Shown here piece after piece: positions 1 through 8,380 of a stretch of 64,000 nucleotides of DNA (within the stretch, counting starts at the first letter, position 1; each line of letters opens with the position of its first letter). The DNA comes from Roseinatronobacter thiooxidans. GTDB lineage: Bacteria; Pseudomonadota; Alphaproteobacteria; Rhodobacterales; Rhodobacteraceae. The notes under the pieces were generated by a model, which searched no databases, was not told where the DNA came from, and saw nothing but the letters and a program-made list of their open reading frames with translations. The position numbers and the translations under genes were made by a program. The stretch is from positions 43,059 through 107,058 of the forward strand of contig NZ_MEHT01000023.1 in NCBI RefSeq assembly GCF_001870675.1. The letters are read 5' to 3'.

Positions 1-608
1 CGCGAGGATTCGGCCATGCGCCACAGCGGGTAAAGTGCTGTGGACAGAAAGAAGACAGGGAAGATCACAAAATTCATCACGCCTGCGAAGTTTTCCAACT
101 GCCGGATGGTCGATGCAAGAAACAGCCCCACAGCCCCCAGCATCATCCCAGAGACCAGCAGCGCGGGCAAAACCCAGACATAGCCCATGGGCGGCAATTT
201 GATCCCGTAAAGATAGGCGATGCCAAGAAAGGCATAGACTTGCAGAATGGACACCAGCACCCCCGCCAGCAGCTTGCAAAACAACAGCCACCAGCGGGGC
301 AGGGGGGCGGTCAGCAACAGCCGCATGGACCCCATCTCGCGGTCATAAACCAGGGACAGGGCCGATTGCATGGCGTTAAACAGCTGGATCATCGCGCACA
401 GGCCGGGGATGATATAGACTTCATAGGTGATATAGGTCTGATAGGGCGGCGTGATCGACAGGCCAAGGGCGGCACGAAAGCCGGCGGCAAAGACGATCAG
501 CCAGACCAGCGGGCGCACAAGGGCTGCCAGAAACCGCTCGCGCTGGGTCACAAAGCGCAGCGCTTCGCGGATCAGGATCGCCGCGAGGGCGTGCAGGTAG
601 AGGCTCAT
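1..608 (-). CDS. ABC-2 type permease of the PQQ-associated ABC system (partial)
   Basis: Reading leftward from ATG 608, about 202 residues are visible before the window edge, so the C-terminus is missing. The protein starts MSLYLHALAAIL and has several long hydrophobic segments separated by basic loops, as in ABC-2 (export-type) permeases; a RPLVWLIVF stretch and a DREMGSMRLLL loop are typical of the family. Its ATG overlaps the stop of the ATPase gene (ATGA at 605-608), so the two are translationally coupled. It is the likely membrane partner of the ATPase encoded just upstream. The transported substrate is unknown; the role in alcohol oxidation is inferred from the neighbouring PQQ-associated genes. 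Confidence 0.85.
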   Translation of the reverse strand, partial: MSLYLHALAAILIREALRFVTQRERFLAALVRPLVWLIVFAAGFRAALGLSITPPYQTYITYEVYIIPGLCAMIQLFNAMQSALSLVYDREMGSMRLLLTAPLPRWWLLFCKLLAGVLVSILQVYAFLGIAYLYGIKLPPMGYVWVLPALLVSGMMLGAVGLFLASTIRQLENFAGVMNFVIFPVFFLSTALYPLWRMAESS

Positions 609-1333
609 GTGACCGGCTCTTCGGTCAGGTGCATGAAATGGGCAGCCAGCCCGCCCTTGGGGGCCAGTTGATCGGCGCGCCCTGTCTGAAGGATTTCCCC
701 CTGATGCAGGATAAGTGCCGTGTCTTCAGGGGCCACTTCATCCACCAGATGTGTCGCCCAAAGAACGGCGATCCCGTCATCGCGCGCCAACGCATGCACA
801 TGCGCAGTGATGGCCGCGCGCGATCTTGTATCAAGGCCCACTGTGGGTTCATCCAGCAGCAACAGGCGGGGGCGGTGCATCAGCGCACGGGCAATTTCCA
901 GCCGCCGCCGGTGGCCGCCATTCAGATTGCGGGCCTTTTCGCGCGCACGCTCGGCCATATCCAGCCGTTCCAGCACCGCGCCCGCGCGCAAGGCCGCTTC
1001 GCGCCGTGACAGCCCGTGCAGCGCGCCGAAATAGGCAAGGTTGCGCGCCACGCTCAGGTCCAGGTCCAGCGTCATTTGCTGAAACACCACCCCCATGCAT
1101 GCCAATGCGGCGCGCGGGTTGGTCTGCAAATCCTGCCCCATGACGGCAATGCGCCCCTGCCGCGCCACGAACAGTCGCGTCAGAAGTGCAAACAGCGTCG
1201 ATTTCCCTGCGCCATTGGGGCCAAGAAGGGCGCAGAACTCGCCCGGCATGACGCGGAAAGAGACGCTGCGCAGCGCCTCTTTCTTGCCGTAGCGAAAGCT
1301 GAGATCCGTGACCTCTAGGGCAGGGTCGTGCAT
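605..1333 (-). CDS. ABC transporter ATP-binding protein, PQQ-dependent alcohol dehydrogenase system
   Basis: A 242-residue cytoplasmic ATPase with Walker A GPNGAGKST, Walker B LLLLDEP and a degenerate signature motif (NGGHRRRLE rather than LSGGQ). Together with the YVTN and binding-protein genes upstream and the permease downstream it matches the four-gene ABC module known to co-occur with PQQ alcohol dehydrogenases (TIGR03864-type ATPase). Start ATG 1333 overlaps the stop of the YVTN gene (TGATG), and its own stop overlaps the permease start. The energy-coupling function is secure. Whether the system exports or imports, and what, is not known. Confidence 0.88.
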   Translation of the reverse strand: MHDPALEVTDLSFRYGKKEALRSVSFRVMPGEFCALLGPNGAGKSTLFALLTRLFVARQGRIAVMGQDLQTNPRAALACMGVVFQQMTLDLDLSVARNLAYFGALHGLSRREAALRAGAVLERLDMAERAREKARNLNGGHRRRLEIARALMHRPRLLLLDEPTVGLDTRSRAAITAHVHALARDDGIAVLWATHLVDEVAPEDTALILHQGEILQTGRADQLAPKGGLAAHFMHLTEEPVT

Positions 1334-2307
1334 CAGCTATCCGCAGGCCGGTAAGCAGCCCCCCATGGGAAACGGCCCACCTTGACGGATTTGACCGGCT
1401 CTTGGCGTTCCAGATCAATGATCGTGACATCACCTGACACGCCATTGGTGGTAAACAGCTTGGTTTCGTCATCCGACATGGCCATGTGCCAGACGCGGCG
1501 GCCCACCAGATGATAATCCAGCACCTCGTAGGTTTCGGCATCGACCACGGCAATGCGGTTTGCCGGGCCAAGGGCCACATAAACGCGGGTCATATCTTCG
1601 GTCAGCTTGAAGCCCACGGGCTGTATGTCATGGGGGTGCACATCGGGGATTTCAAAGCGGATTTCGGCCAGTTCTTCAAAAGTTTCGGTGTCAAACACAT
1701 GCAGCCCCCCACCAATTTCGGCACTGACGAACAGGCGTTTGTCGTCGCTGGTGAATTCCGCATGGCGCGGGCGCGAGCCGACAAGCGAGTTCTGGAATAT
1801 CTCATATGTCTCGGTATTGATCCAATGCGCCATATTGGTGGTCTCGGACGTAGTGATGGCGATGGTGCCCGCGCGGTTGATGGCCTTGCCTTCGGGTTCC
1901 ACCCCCACCGGAATTTGCGCCACGATCCGGCGATCCACCACATCAAGAACCGAGGTGATGTTGTCATCTTCATTCGAGATGTAGATATGGCGGTTGTCGG
2001 GGTGCAGGGCAAAGGTTTCGGGGTTCTCGCCCGAGGGCAGGTTGTGCAGGATTTCGCGCGTCGCCACATCGATCACCTGAATGGTGCTGTCATCGGATGC
2101 ACACAGATAGGCCACCTTGTGGTCATGGCTGAACATAATGCCGCGCGGGCGCGCGCCGACTTGAATCGTCTCGATCACTTCCATGCTGGACACGTCGATG
2201 ATGCTGATCGTGTTGTCGCGCTCGTTCGAGACCCAGACTTCTTGCGCCACTGCGGGCGCGGCAAGAAGGGTTGTCAGGGCAAGGGCGGATACTGTGCTGC
2301 GGATCAT
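1333..2307 (-). CDS. YVTN beta-propeller protein, PQQ-catabolism associated
   Basis: A 324-residue secreted protein: a signal peptide (first ~21 residues, ending AVA) is followed by about seven repeats of the form VWVSN...ISIIDV...V.G..PRG, the YVTN/NHL-like beta-propeller pattern (TIGR03866-type, seen beside quinoprotein alcohol dehydrogenases). It probably acts in the periplasm as a binding or scaffold subunit of the ABC module; no catalytic residues are evident. The start is supported by a GAGAGG Shine-Dalgarno upstream of ATG 2307. It lies 12 nt downstream of the binding-protein gene and overlaps the ATPase gene, so all four form one operon. Confidence 0.88.
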   Translation of the reverse strand: MIRSTVSALALTTLLAAPAVAQEVWVSNERDNTISIIDVSSMEVIETIQVGARPRGIMFSHDHKVAYLCASDDSTIQVIDVATREILHNLPSGENPETFALHPDNRHIYISNEDDNITSVLDVVDRRIVAQIPVGVEPEGKAINRAGTIAITTSETTNMAHWINTETYEIFQNSLVGSRPRHAEFTSDDKRLFVSAEIGGGLHVFDTETFEELAEIRFEIPDVHPHDIQPVGFKLTEDMTRVYVALGPANRIAVVDAETYEVLDYHLVGRRVWHMAMSDDETKLFTTNGVSGDVTIIDLERQEPVKSVKVGRFPWGAAYRPADS

Positions 2308-2319
2308 TTGGTTTTCCTC

Positions 2320-3489
2320 TCAGTCGAAGGCCGTGCAGGCCGTTTCGGGGCGGTCGCGCCCCAATGTGTCAAGGGTGCTGACCTCGTGCAGGAAGCCGGG
2401 CATGGGTGTCATGGCGACAAGGGCGGTTTTCGTGGCAACGGGCATGGGCTGGCGCATCTGGCCGTTCCAGTCCCGAAAGGTGATGGCGGCACCTTTGAAG
2501 GCGGCCAGCTCGAACGCATCGCTCAGGATGTAGGCGCGAATCTCGCCCGCATCGTTGCTGCCTGTGCGTGTCACCGCTTCCCCCACCGCGCGTACAGCTG
2601 CCCATGCGGCATAGTCCACAGCCCCCATGGGCCGGTCGGCCAGCCGTTTGAAACGCAGTTGCAACTGTGCCGCGCCGTAAGCTTCGACACGGTCTGACCA
2701 TGCGTCGGGGCGCGCGCCGCTCGATCCTGCGACAGGGCGCGGCTCCCATGCGTTGAATTCAAGGAAGGGTCCGAAATCGCCTGCCTCATCGGCCACAAGC
2801 ATGACATGGTGGCTGGGGAAATCCTGCGTGAAGACCGGAAATTCCTGCCCGATATTGCGGCGCATGTCCGACGACATGTCCCATTCCTTCTCTGCGCGGA
2901 TGCGCGCACCAAACTTGGTGGCGGAATTGCGCAGGGCTTCGGCAAAAGCCATATCGCTCTCGCGCTGGCCTGTGATCATGACCAGATCGCCCCATCGTTT
3001 TGAAATCAGGAATTGCATCAGGGCATCCGCGCGCATTGCGTAGCTTGGCATGGTGTGCAGCAGGTTCGCGCGACACGCGCCCTCGCGCAGCGCCTCTGCC
3101 TCGGCGCTGGCGTTGAAGATCAGCGCGCTTTGGGCCTCTGGCAGATCGGCCAGTGCCAGAAGTGCCTCGGCGGGGGCATTCACGACCACGATGCTGTGAT
3201 CGGCCAGCACGGTGCGCGCGGCCTCCAGCCAGTCATCGCCCAAAGGCACCACTACATCGCTCAGGCTGTAATTATGGCCCATGAACCCGCCCGTCGTGGC
3301 GTTATCTGCCAGCCCCAGTGCCGCGCCCATGCGGCCCAGATCAGCGGGAACCGGGTCCAGATTGGTCAGCACAGGGGGCCGCTCGATTTCCAGTTCCAGA
3401 TAGGCAATCGGCACTTCAATCGTAGCCAGCGCGGCATTGGCGGCAAGGCTTGCGAGAAGGGTCGGAATGACAAGGGGCGTGGGTTTCAT
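2320..3489 (-). CDS. ABC transporter substrate-binding protein, PQQ-dependent alcohol dehydrogenase system
   Basis: A 389-residue periplasmic binding protein with a signal peptide (MKPTPLVIPTLLASLAANAALA) and a type-1 periplasmic-binding fold similar to branched-chain amino-acid binding proteins (TIGR03863-type). ATG 3489 is preferred over an in-frame start five codons earlier because GGGAGGAGG lies immediately upstream. It is the first gene of the leftward operon (binding protein, propeller, ATPase, permease) and diverges from the cupredoxin-like gene. The ligand is not known. Confidence 0.85.
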   Translation of the reverse strand: MKPTPLVIPTLLASLAANAALATIEVPIAYLELEIERPPVLTNLDPVPADLGRMGAALGLADNATTGGFMGHNYSLSDVVVPLGDDWLEAARTVLADHSIVVVNAPAEALLALADLPEAQSALIFNASAEAEALREGACRANLLHTMPSYAMRADALMQFLISKRWGDLVMITGQRESDMAFAEALRNSATKFGARIRAEKEWDMSSDMRRNIGQEFPVFTQDFPSHHVMLVADEAGDFGPFLEFNAWEPRPVAGSSGARPDAWSDRVEAYGAAQLQLRFKRLADRPMGAVDYAAWAAVRAVGEAVTRTGSNDAGEIRAYILSDAFELAAFKGAAITFRDWNGQMRQPMPVATKTALVAMTPMPGFLHEVSTLDTLGRDRPETACTAFD

Positions 3490-3515
3490 ATGGCCTCCTC
3501 CCAAAGGTTAGGAAG

Positions 3516-3552
3516 AGGCTAGCCACAGGGCAGGGCGCGCGAAATAGGACTT
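3516..3552 (-). promoter_or_regulatory. Tentative promoter of the leftward PQQ-ABC operon
   Basis: On the minus strand AAGTCCTATTT (from 3552) is followed 31 nt later by TAGCCT (from 3521), which lies 32 nt before ATG 3489. The geometry matches the three better promoters at 3568, 4074 and 8417, but only about seven of eleven box positions agree. Confidence 0.35.
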
Positions 3553-3605
3553 TGGTCCGATAGACCATGGTCGTATTCCCATCGTTGCGCCGCTCTGACT
3601 AGGCT
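3553..3605 (+). promoter_or_regulatory. Promoter with two TGGTC boxes before the cupredoxin-like gene
   Basis: Two direct boxes, TGGTCCGATAG (3553-3563) and TGGTCGTATTC (3568-3578), precede a -10-like TAGGCT at 3600-3605, 36 nt before ATG 3636. The first box is also half of a dyad GGTC-N5-GACC (3554-3566). The second box begins 32 nt before the -10, the same spacing as at the cytochrome c promoter. This is the pattern of an activator site overlapping the -35; the regulator is unknown. Confidence 0.55.
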
Positions 3606-3635
3606 GAGACGATCATGCAGATGGAGGAGATAAAC

Positions 3636-4061
3636 ATGATACGCATCACGACACTGGCGGCCGCGTCCCTGCTGGCCTTTGGCGGGGCGGCGCATGCGAT
3701 AGGGGGCGATCTGTCATCGCTGCCCGAGGCGCTGGAGCTGCAGGTCGGCACCGGAGACAATGGATTTGGCATGGAGCCCAGTGAATTCCAGATGCAAACC
3801 GGGCAGGCTTATCGCCTGAAGGTTCAGGCGGTAGGCTGGCACGAATGCAACTGGCAAGCGCCACGCTTTTTTCAGAACGCATGGCTGCGCAAGATCGAGG
3901 CCGGGAATATGGAAATCAAGGTCGCCCAGCTTAATGAGCTGGAAATGGATGCAGACGGCGAGGTGGAGCTTTTCTTCGTGCCGATTCGTCCGGGCACATA
4001 CAGCTTTGGCTGCCGTGGTCTGGAAGATCGCGGGATGACCGGCACATTTGTCGTCCAATAG
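3636..4061 (+). CDS. Cupredoxin-like periplasmic protein
   Basis: A 141-residue secreted protein: signal peptide to about residue 21 (GGAAHA), then a small beta-rich domain ending YSFGCRGLEDRGMTGTFVV. That end resembles the copper-binding C-terminal loop of cupredoxins (Cys...Met...G..V), but the His expected between Cys and Met is absent, so type-1 copper binding is doubtful. ATG 3636 has GGAGGAG about 8 nt upstream. It is the first gene of a rightward set with cytochrome c and a MoxJ-like protein, which suggests an electron-transfer or assembly role for the quinoprotein. The family call is tentative. Confidence 0.6.
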   Translation: MIRITTLAAASLLAFGGAAHAIGGDLSSLPEALELQVGTGDNGFGMEPSEFQMQTGQAYRLKVQAVGWHECNWQAPRFFQNAWLRKIEAGNMEIKVAQLNELEMDADGEVELFFVPIRPGTYSFGCRGLEDRGMTGTFVVQ

Positions 4062-4073
4062 TCGCATAGCCCA

Positions 4074-4110
4074 TGGTCGAATAGCGCGGGCAGGGTGGCT
4101 TCGCTAGGGT
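4074..4110 (+). promoter_or_regulatory. Promoter with TGGTCGAATAG box before cytochrome c
   Basis: TGGTCGAATAG (4074-4084) lies 31 nt before TAGGGT (4105-4110), which is 35 nt before ATG 4140. The same 11-mer occurs on the minus strand at 8407-8417 with the same spacing. Confidence 0.55.
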
Positions 4111-4139
4111 CAATGCCAAGACACAGTCCGGAGGAAAGA

Positions 4140-4850
4140 ATGCCCTATCATCTGAATATCCTGTCATCGGCGGCACTTGCTGTCACCTTGTCAACATCGC
4201 TGGCGCTGGCCCATGGGGATGTCGCACCTCAGCCTGTGAACACCGAAGGACTGCCGGACCTTGCCAGCGGGTGGGAGCTTGAAAACCCGTTCCGCGATCC
4301 GGCTGGCGACTATTGGGAACGTGCCCTGCGCATCGGTGACAGCGCCTATAACCAGAATTGCGCGCGCTGCCACGGGCTGGAGGTCGTCTCGGGCGGGCTG
4401 GCGCCGGACCTGCGCTATCTGATGGCCGAGGAAATGGATGATGAGTGGTATATGGAGCGTATTCGCCGTGGCTCTGGCGAACGGATGCCTGCCTATGAAG
4501 ATCTGATGAACCAGCAGGCCATGTGGGCGATCCGCACTTTCATCGAAACACGGCCAGACCCGGATGGGATTGCCGAATTCATGCCGCGCTTGCGTGACAT
4601 CCGCGACGGGTTGCGCGACAAACAGGAAGCGATTGCCGCAGGCACCGCGACAGACGCCGATTATGCCGATGAAATCGCAGCCCTCCATGCCGAGTTGATG
4701 GAGATTGCCGTGGCTGTGCCCACCCTGTCAGGCGCACCCAAAGCCGACAGCATTGCACGCCGCGCGGCGGTTATTCTGGAACGCGGCGGCGAGCGGTTCT
4801 TGCGCGATGCGGATGAGACTCTGACCATCGGCCTGTCTGTCGCGCGCTAG
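4140..4850 (+). CDS. Cytochrome c-550, PedF-type
   Basis: A 236-residue periplasmic c-type cytochrome: signal peptide to about residue 24, one haem site C74-A-R-C77-H78, and a probable axial Met116 in GERMPAYED. After the haem domain a helical, charged tail of about 100 residues follows. This layout matches the cytochrome c-550 that takes electrons from quinoprotein ethanol dehydrogenases (PedF/TIGR04494 type). ATG 4140 follows GGAGGAAAGA. It has its own promoter-like box in the gap after the cupredoxin-like gene and precedes the MoxJ-like gene. It is the likely electron acceptor of the alcohol dehydrogenase at 8568. Confidence 0.85.
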   Translation: MPYHLNILSSAALAVTLSTSLALAHGDVAPQPVNTEGLPDLASGWELENPFRDPAGDYWERALRIGDSAYNQNCARCHGLEVVSGGLAPDLRYLMAEEMDDEWYMERIRRGSGERMPAYEDLMNQQAMWAIRTFIETRPDPDGIAEFMPRLRDIRDGLRDKQEAIAAGTATDADYADEIAALHAELMEIAVAVPTLSGAPKADSIARRAAVILERGGERFLRDADETLTIGLSVAR

Positions 4851-4873
4851 ACCGGATCAGAACGGAGATGTGA

Positions 4874-5770
4874 ATGTCCCTCAGAACCTCCCTGTCAGCC
4901 GTGATGCTGATGACTGTCCTGACCCTCGCGGGGTCAGGACTTTTTGCCCGTGAATACCCGTCAGACGATTCAGGCCGTGACCGTGTTGGCATCGACTATG
5001 ATGCGATCATGGAACGCGGCTATATCGAGGTCGGGGTTTATCAGGATTTCGCGCCTTATTCGTGGCGCAACGGCTCGGGGCAGTTGGTGGGTGTCGATGT
5101 TGATCTGGCGCAGCTTATCGCGGACGGGCTGGGGGTCGAGCTGCGCGTGATCGATCTGCCCGCAGATGAGGATGTTGACACCGATCTGCGCAACTATATC
5201 TGGCGGGGGCATTACATGGGGCGGCGCGTGGTCAACGTGCTGATGCGCGTGCCCTATAACCGCGAACTGGATTACCGCAACGAACTGGCCGCGCTGACCG
5301 GACGCTATGCGCAGGAACGCATCGCCATTGGCTACCGTGTCTCGGATTATGCGGACGAGCCACCCTGGCCGGGAAGCTTCACCACCAAAACCGTGGCGGT
5401 CGAAAACCACTCCCTGCCCGATTTCTACCTGACCGGATTGCAACAGGGCGCGCTGATGTCCAACATCAGCCGCCGCCGCACCCTGTCCGAAGCGGTTGAT
5501 CTGTTGCGCATGGGCGAGGTGAGTGCGGTGATGGGCAGTCGCGCGCAGCTGGAGCATTTCCTGCGCGATGACCCGGAATTTGCAGTTGAAAGCGGGCCGT
5601 TGCCGGGGCTGGCTATCGGGTCATGGCCGGTCGGTATTGCAACGGCATTCTATACAGCGCGGATGCTGAGCTATGAGGTCGATGACATCCTGACAGCGGC
5701 CGTGCGCGACGGGCGGGTGGCGGCGATCTACCACGCCCATGGGCTGAGTTGGGACGAACCGGGGCGGTGA
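4874..5770 (+). CDS. Quinoprotein dehydrogenase-associated substrate-binding protein (MoxJ/XoxJ-like)
   Basis: A 298-residue secreted protein: signal peptide to about residue 25, then a family-3 solute-binding fold (YIEVGVYQDFAPYSW...GVDVDLAQLIADGLGV). Such proteins (TIGR03871, MxaJ/XoxJ) accompany PQQ methanol and ethanol dehydrogenases and are thought to help activate the apo-enzyme rather than to feed a transporter. It follows the cytochrome c gene by 23 nt, with GGAG upstream of ATG 4874. The 3' end abuts a hairpin and the dispersed repeat. A role in maturation of the dehydrogenase at 8568 is inferred from the family and the neighbourhood. Confidence 0.82.
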   Translation: MSLRTSLSAVMLMTVLTLAGSGLFAREYPSDDSGRDRVGIDYDAIMERGYIEVGVYQDFAPYSWRNGSGQLVGVDVDLAQLIADGLGVELRVIDLPADEDVDTDLRNYIWRGHYMGRRVVNVLMRVPYNRELDYRNELAALTGRYAQERIAIGYRVSDYADEPPWPGSFTTKTVAVENHSLPDFYLTGLQQGALMSNISRRRTLSEAVDLLRMGEVSAVMGSRAQLEHFLRDDPEFAVESGPLPGLAIGSWPVGIATAFYTARMLSYEVDDILTAAVRDGRVAAIYHAHGLSWDEPGR

Positions 5771-5804
5771 GCGCCCGTCCTGCCCCGGCTTGGTCTGACA
5801 CGAG

Positions 5805-5825
5805 GTGCCGGATCAAGTCCGGCAC
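5805..5825. repeat. Small palindromic hairpin (8-bp stem)
   Basis: GTGCCGGA, loop TCAAG, TCCGGCAC. It is an inverted copy of the first hairpin of the neighbouring repeat element (5832-5852), six bases away, so the two form a tail-to-tail pair of GCCGGA..TCCGGC palindromes. Confidence 0.8.
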
Positions 5826-5831
5826 GGCGTC

Positions 5832-5996
5832 GCGCCGGACTTGATCCGGCGCCTCTTGCCGTGTCTGCCATGTGGAACGGCAGAAAAGCTTGCCTAGAGA
5901 AATTTCAGAAAAACTGACAGGTTTTTTGGTTCGAATTTGCGGCAAAACAGAAAGTTAAAGCGTTTCGGCATCTCAAGGAAACCCGAAACGCTTTAG
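5832..5996 (+). repeat. Dispersed intergenic repeat element, copy 1
   Basis: This ~165-bp non-coding unit starts with the palindrome GCGCCGGA-CTTGA-TCCGGCGC (5832-5852) plus CTCTTGCC. Its centre is AT-rich and it ends AAACCCGAAACGCTTTAG. It aligns along its whole length with the reverse complement of 13461-13627; the first 29 bases match exactly and so do most of the last 20. It fills the gap between two convergent genes. On the minus strand its end (TAAAGCGTTTCGG) provides the TAA stop of the ABC ATPase gene. It may act as a bidirectional terminator. Confidence 0.75.
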
Positions 5997-6571
5997 GCCA
6001 ATGCGCCCAGCATCATCTGCCGTGTTGCCAGCCGGTCGGCCTCGGCCTGCGCATGGGTGACGAATACGGTCGCGGGCCGTTGCTCGGCGATCACGCTTTC
6101 TGTCAGGGCCAGCATATCGGTGACAAGCGCGGTATCCAGCGACACGAAAGGTTCATCCAGCAGCAAAATTGCGGGTTTGGCCGCATAGGCGCGCGCCAGC
6201 GACAGCCGGCGTTGCTGGCCAAGCGACAATTGCCCCGGATACATCCCGCCCTTGCCCGCAAGCCCCACGCGCGCCAGCGCGGCTTGTGCCTGCGTGGCAT
6301 CTACCCCTGCTGTCAGGCGCAGATTGTCCAGAGCTGTGCGCCACGGCATCAGCGTGGGTTCCTGAAACACCATCGCCAGACGCCCCTCGCGCCGGATCTC
6401 GCCGGTGAAATCTGCATCCAGCCCTGCCAGCAGGCGCAAGAGCGTTGACTTGCCAACCCCGGAGGGCCCAAGCACCGCCAGCACCTCGCCGCGCCTGACC
6501 TGAAACATGACATCGCGCAAGACAGGCAGCGCGCCAAAGCTTTTGGCGTGGATGGCCGCGTGCAGGCTCAT
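5993..6571 (-). CDS. ABC transporter ATP-binding protein, NitT/TauT type
   Basis: A 192-residue cytoplasmic ATPase with Walker A GPSGVGKST, Q-loop region MVFQEPTLMPW, signature LSLGQQRR and Walker B ILLLDEP. It is short for the family (usually 240-260) and ends soon after the H-loop (FVTHAQAEADRLA); its stop codon is supplied by the end of the dispersed repeat, so it may be trimmed. Start ATG 6571 overlaps the permease stop (ATGA) and has GGAGAG upstream; an earlier in-frame ATG (6583) is less likely. Third gene of a leftward ABC operon. Confidence 0.82.
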   Translation of the reverse strand: MSLHAAIHAKSFGALPVLRDVMFQVRRGEVLAVLGPSGVGKSTLLRLLAGLDADFTGEIRREGRLAMVFQEPTLMPWRTALDNLRLTAGVDATQAQAALARVGLAGKGGMYPGQLSLGQQRRLSLARAYAAKPAILLLDEPFVSLDTALVTDMLALTESVIAEQRPATVFVTHAQAEADRLATRQMMLGALA

Positions 6572-7386
6572 GCCTCTCTCCAACGGCGCGCGCGCGCCTC
6601 GAGAGGTTGCAAGACCAGCGTTTCAATCGCCAGCATGACCCCGATAAAGCTGAGCGCATAGACCATCACCATTGTCACATCGAACATCTGGAAATGCAGG
6701 TGTATCTTGAACCCAACCCCTTGTCCGCGCCCCAGAAATTCCACCACCAGCACAATCTTCCAGATCAGGCTGAGGCCCGAGCGCGCGGTCGAGGCCAGAT
6801 GCGGCGCAAGCTGCGGCAGCAGGATATGGCGCAGGCGTGCCATGCGCGTCATGCCGAACACCTGCGCCATATCGGCCAGCTGGCCGTTCAGCGCGCGCGC
6901 CCCTTCGCGCAACATGGCCGTGACCAGCGGGATTTTATTGATCGCCACGGCCACGATGGCGGCGGTTTCATTCAGCCCGATCCATAAAAAGCACAGCACA
7001 ATCACCACCAGCGCGGGCAGGTTGAGGAAAAACACCAGCCACGGGTCAAGCCAGCGGTTCAGCCTTGGCATAAGCCCCATCAGAATGCCAAGCACCAACC
7101 CCAGCGACATGGCAGCGACGAAAGCCTGCACCACCCGCCACAGGGTGGCCCCCAGATGATGCCACAACGCGCCCGACATGGCTTCGGCCCCAAGGCGCGG
7201 CAGCACGATCTGCGGCCCCGGCAACACCATCGGATCGGCCTTGAGCCATGACAACCCCCACCAGAAGACCAGCAGCCCCGACAGCGACAGCCCGCGCACC
7301 ACCCAGTTTGGCAAGGCGCGGGGTGGGGGAATGGCACTCTGTCCGCTGGTCAGGCGGGCGGTGTCACTCAGCGCCATGCGGGTCAC
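6568..7386 (-). CDS. ABC transporter permease, NitT/TauT type
   Basis: A 272-residue inner-membrane protein with about six hydrophobic segments and the permease-ATPase coupling loop (around DMAQVFGMTRMARLRHILLP). It is related to permeases for nitrate, taurine, sulfonates and similar small solutes. The GTG at 7386 overlaps the stop of the binding-protein gene (GTGA), which supports that start; ATG 7377 is an alternative without a clear ribosome site. The substrate cannot be read from the sequence. Confidence 0.82.
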   Translation of the reverse strand: MTRMALSDTARLTSGQSAIPPPRALPNWVVRGLSLSGLLVFWWGLSWLKADPMVLPGPQIVLPRLGAEAMSGALWHHLGATLWRVVQAFVAAMSLGLVLGILMGLMPRLNRWLDPWLVFFLNLPALVVIVLCFLWIGLNETAAIVAVAINKIPLVTAMLREGARALNGQLADMAQVFGMTRMARLRHILLPQLAPHLASTARSGLSLIWKIVLVVEFLGRGQGVGFKIHLHFQMFDVTMVMVYALSFIGVMLAIETLVLQPLEARARRWREA

Positions 7387-8354
7387 GATCCCAAAGGCAC
7401 AAAAACACCTTCCGGCAGGTCGGTTGCCGTGCCAACCAGCTCTTCTCCGCCCAGTTCCACCATCAGGCGGAACATGGTCCGCGCCGAGGCTTCGCTGATC
7501 GGGCCATCACTGGGAACGCCTGCCCGAAACCCTGCCTTGAGGGCTGAAAATTCCCCGTCATCTGCGGCATTCATCACCGGGCGCAACCTGTCCCAATCTG
7601 CGTCAGAGGTGGTCAGTTGCGTTTTCGCATCGCGCGAGGCAGCAGCGAAGGCGGCCACCAGTTCGGGCCTCTCTGCCACCAGCGCGGATTGGACCACATA
7701 GCCCAGAAGTGGCATTGCAGGGTCCATTCCCAGCGCCTCTGCCGCGTCCGAGACGGAAATCAGATGCCGCATCCCTGCGGCTTCCTGTTTGGCCATGAAA
7801 TGCCAGAAATTGATCGCACCGCCCAACTCACCCGAACGCGAGGTCTGAAAGATCAGCGGCGGGGCACCGTAAACCTGTTCGGTCGCGGCCATCAGATCAA
7901 ACCCTTGCTGCGCCGCATAGGCGCGCAGGATCAGCCAGCTTTTGTCATTTGGGCCACCGGCAATGCCGATCTTCTCACCGGCCAGATCCTGCAAGGTCCG
8001 GGCGGGGCTGTCTGCGGGCACCATCACCCCCCCGACAGCACGGCTATAGGGGATAAACGCGATATCCTGACCCGCTGCCCGCTGCCGCGCAACCCAGATC
8101 CAGTCATCGACAATGACATCGACCGCGCCGCCCTGAAAGGCAATCTGGCCCGCTGCCTTGCCCGCGACCTCTTGTATCTCCAGTCGAAAGCCGTTGGCGG
8201 TGTCGAAGCCGTGGTGCCGGATTGTGTCCAACTCCCATGCGACAGTGCCGCCAGCCTGACTGGCGATTGTCAGGACCGGTAAATCCGCCAGAACCGGACC
8301 GGCGGCAAAGGTCAGCGCGAAGGCCGCGCGCCGGAAGCTTGTGAATATCGACAT
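7383..8354 (-). CDS. ABC transporter substrate-binding protein, NitT/TauT type
   Basis: A 323-residue periplasmic protein: signal peptide to about residue 26 (FAAGPVLA), then an NMT1/SsuA-like binding fold ([56 protein letters not shown]). The reading frame is open far upstream, but ATG 8354 is the start because GGGAGGAGAG lies just before it and the signal peptide begins there. First gene of the leftward binding protein-permease-ATPase operon, divergent from the quinoprotein dehydrogenase. A link to alcohol metabolism or cofactor or metal supply is only inferred from that. Confidence 0.85.
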   Translation of the reverse strand: MSIFTSFRRAAFALTFAAGPVLADLPVLTIASQAGGTVAWELDTIRHHGFDTANGFRLEIQEVAGKAAGQIAFQGGAVDVIVDDWIWVARQRAAGQDIAFIPYSRAVGGVMVPADSPARTLQDLAGEKIGIAGGPNDKSWLILRAYAAQQGFDLMAATEQVYGAPPLIFQTSRSGELGGAINFWHFMAKQEAAGMRHLISVSDAAEALGMDPAMPLLGYVVQSALVAERPELVAAFAAASRDAKTQLTTSDADWDRLRPVMNAADDGEFSALKAGFRAGVPSDGPISEASARTMFRLMVELGGEELVGTATDLPEGVFVPLGS

Positions 8355-8380
8355 GGTCTCTCCTCCCAACATGTGACCGC

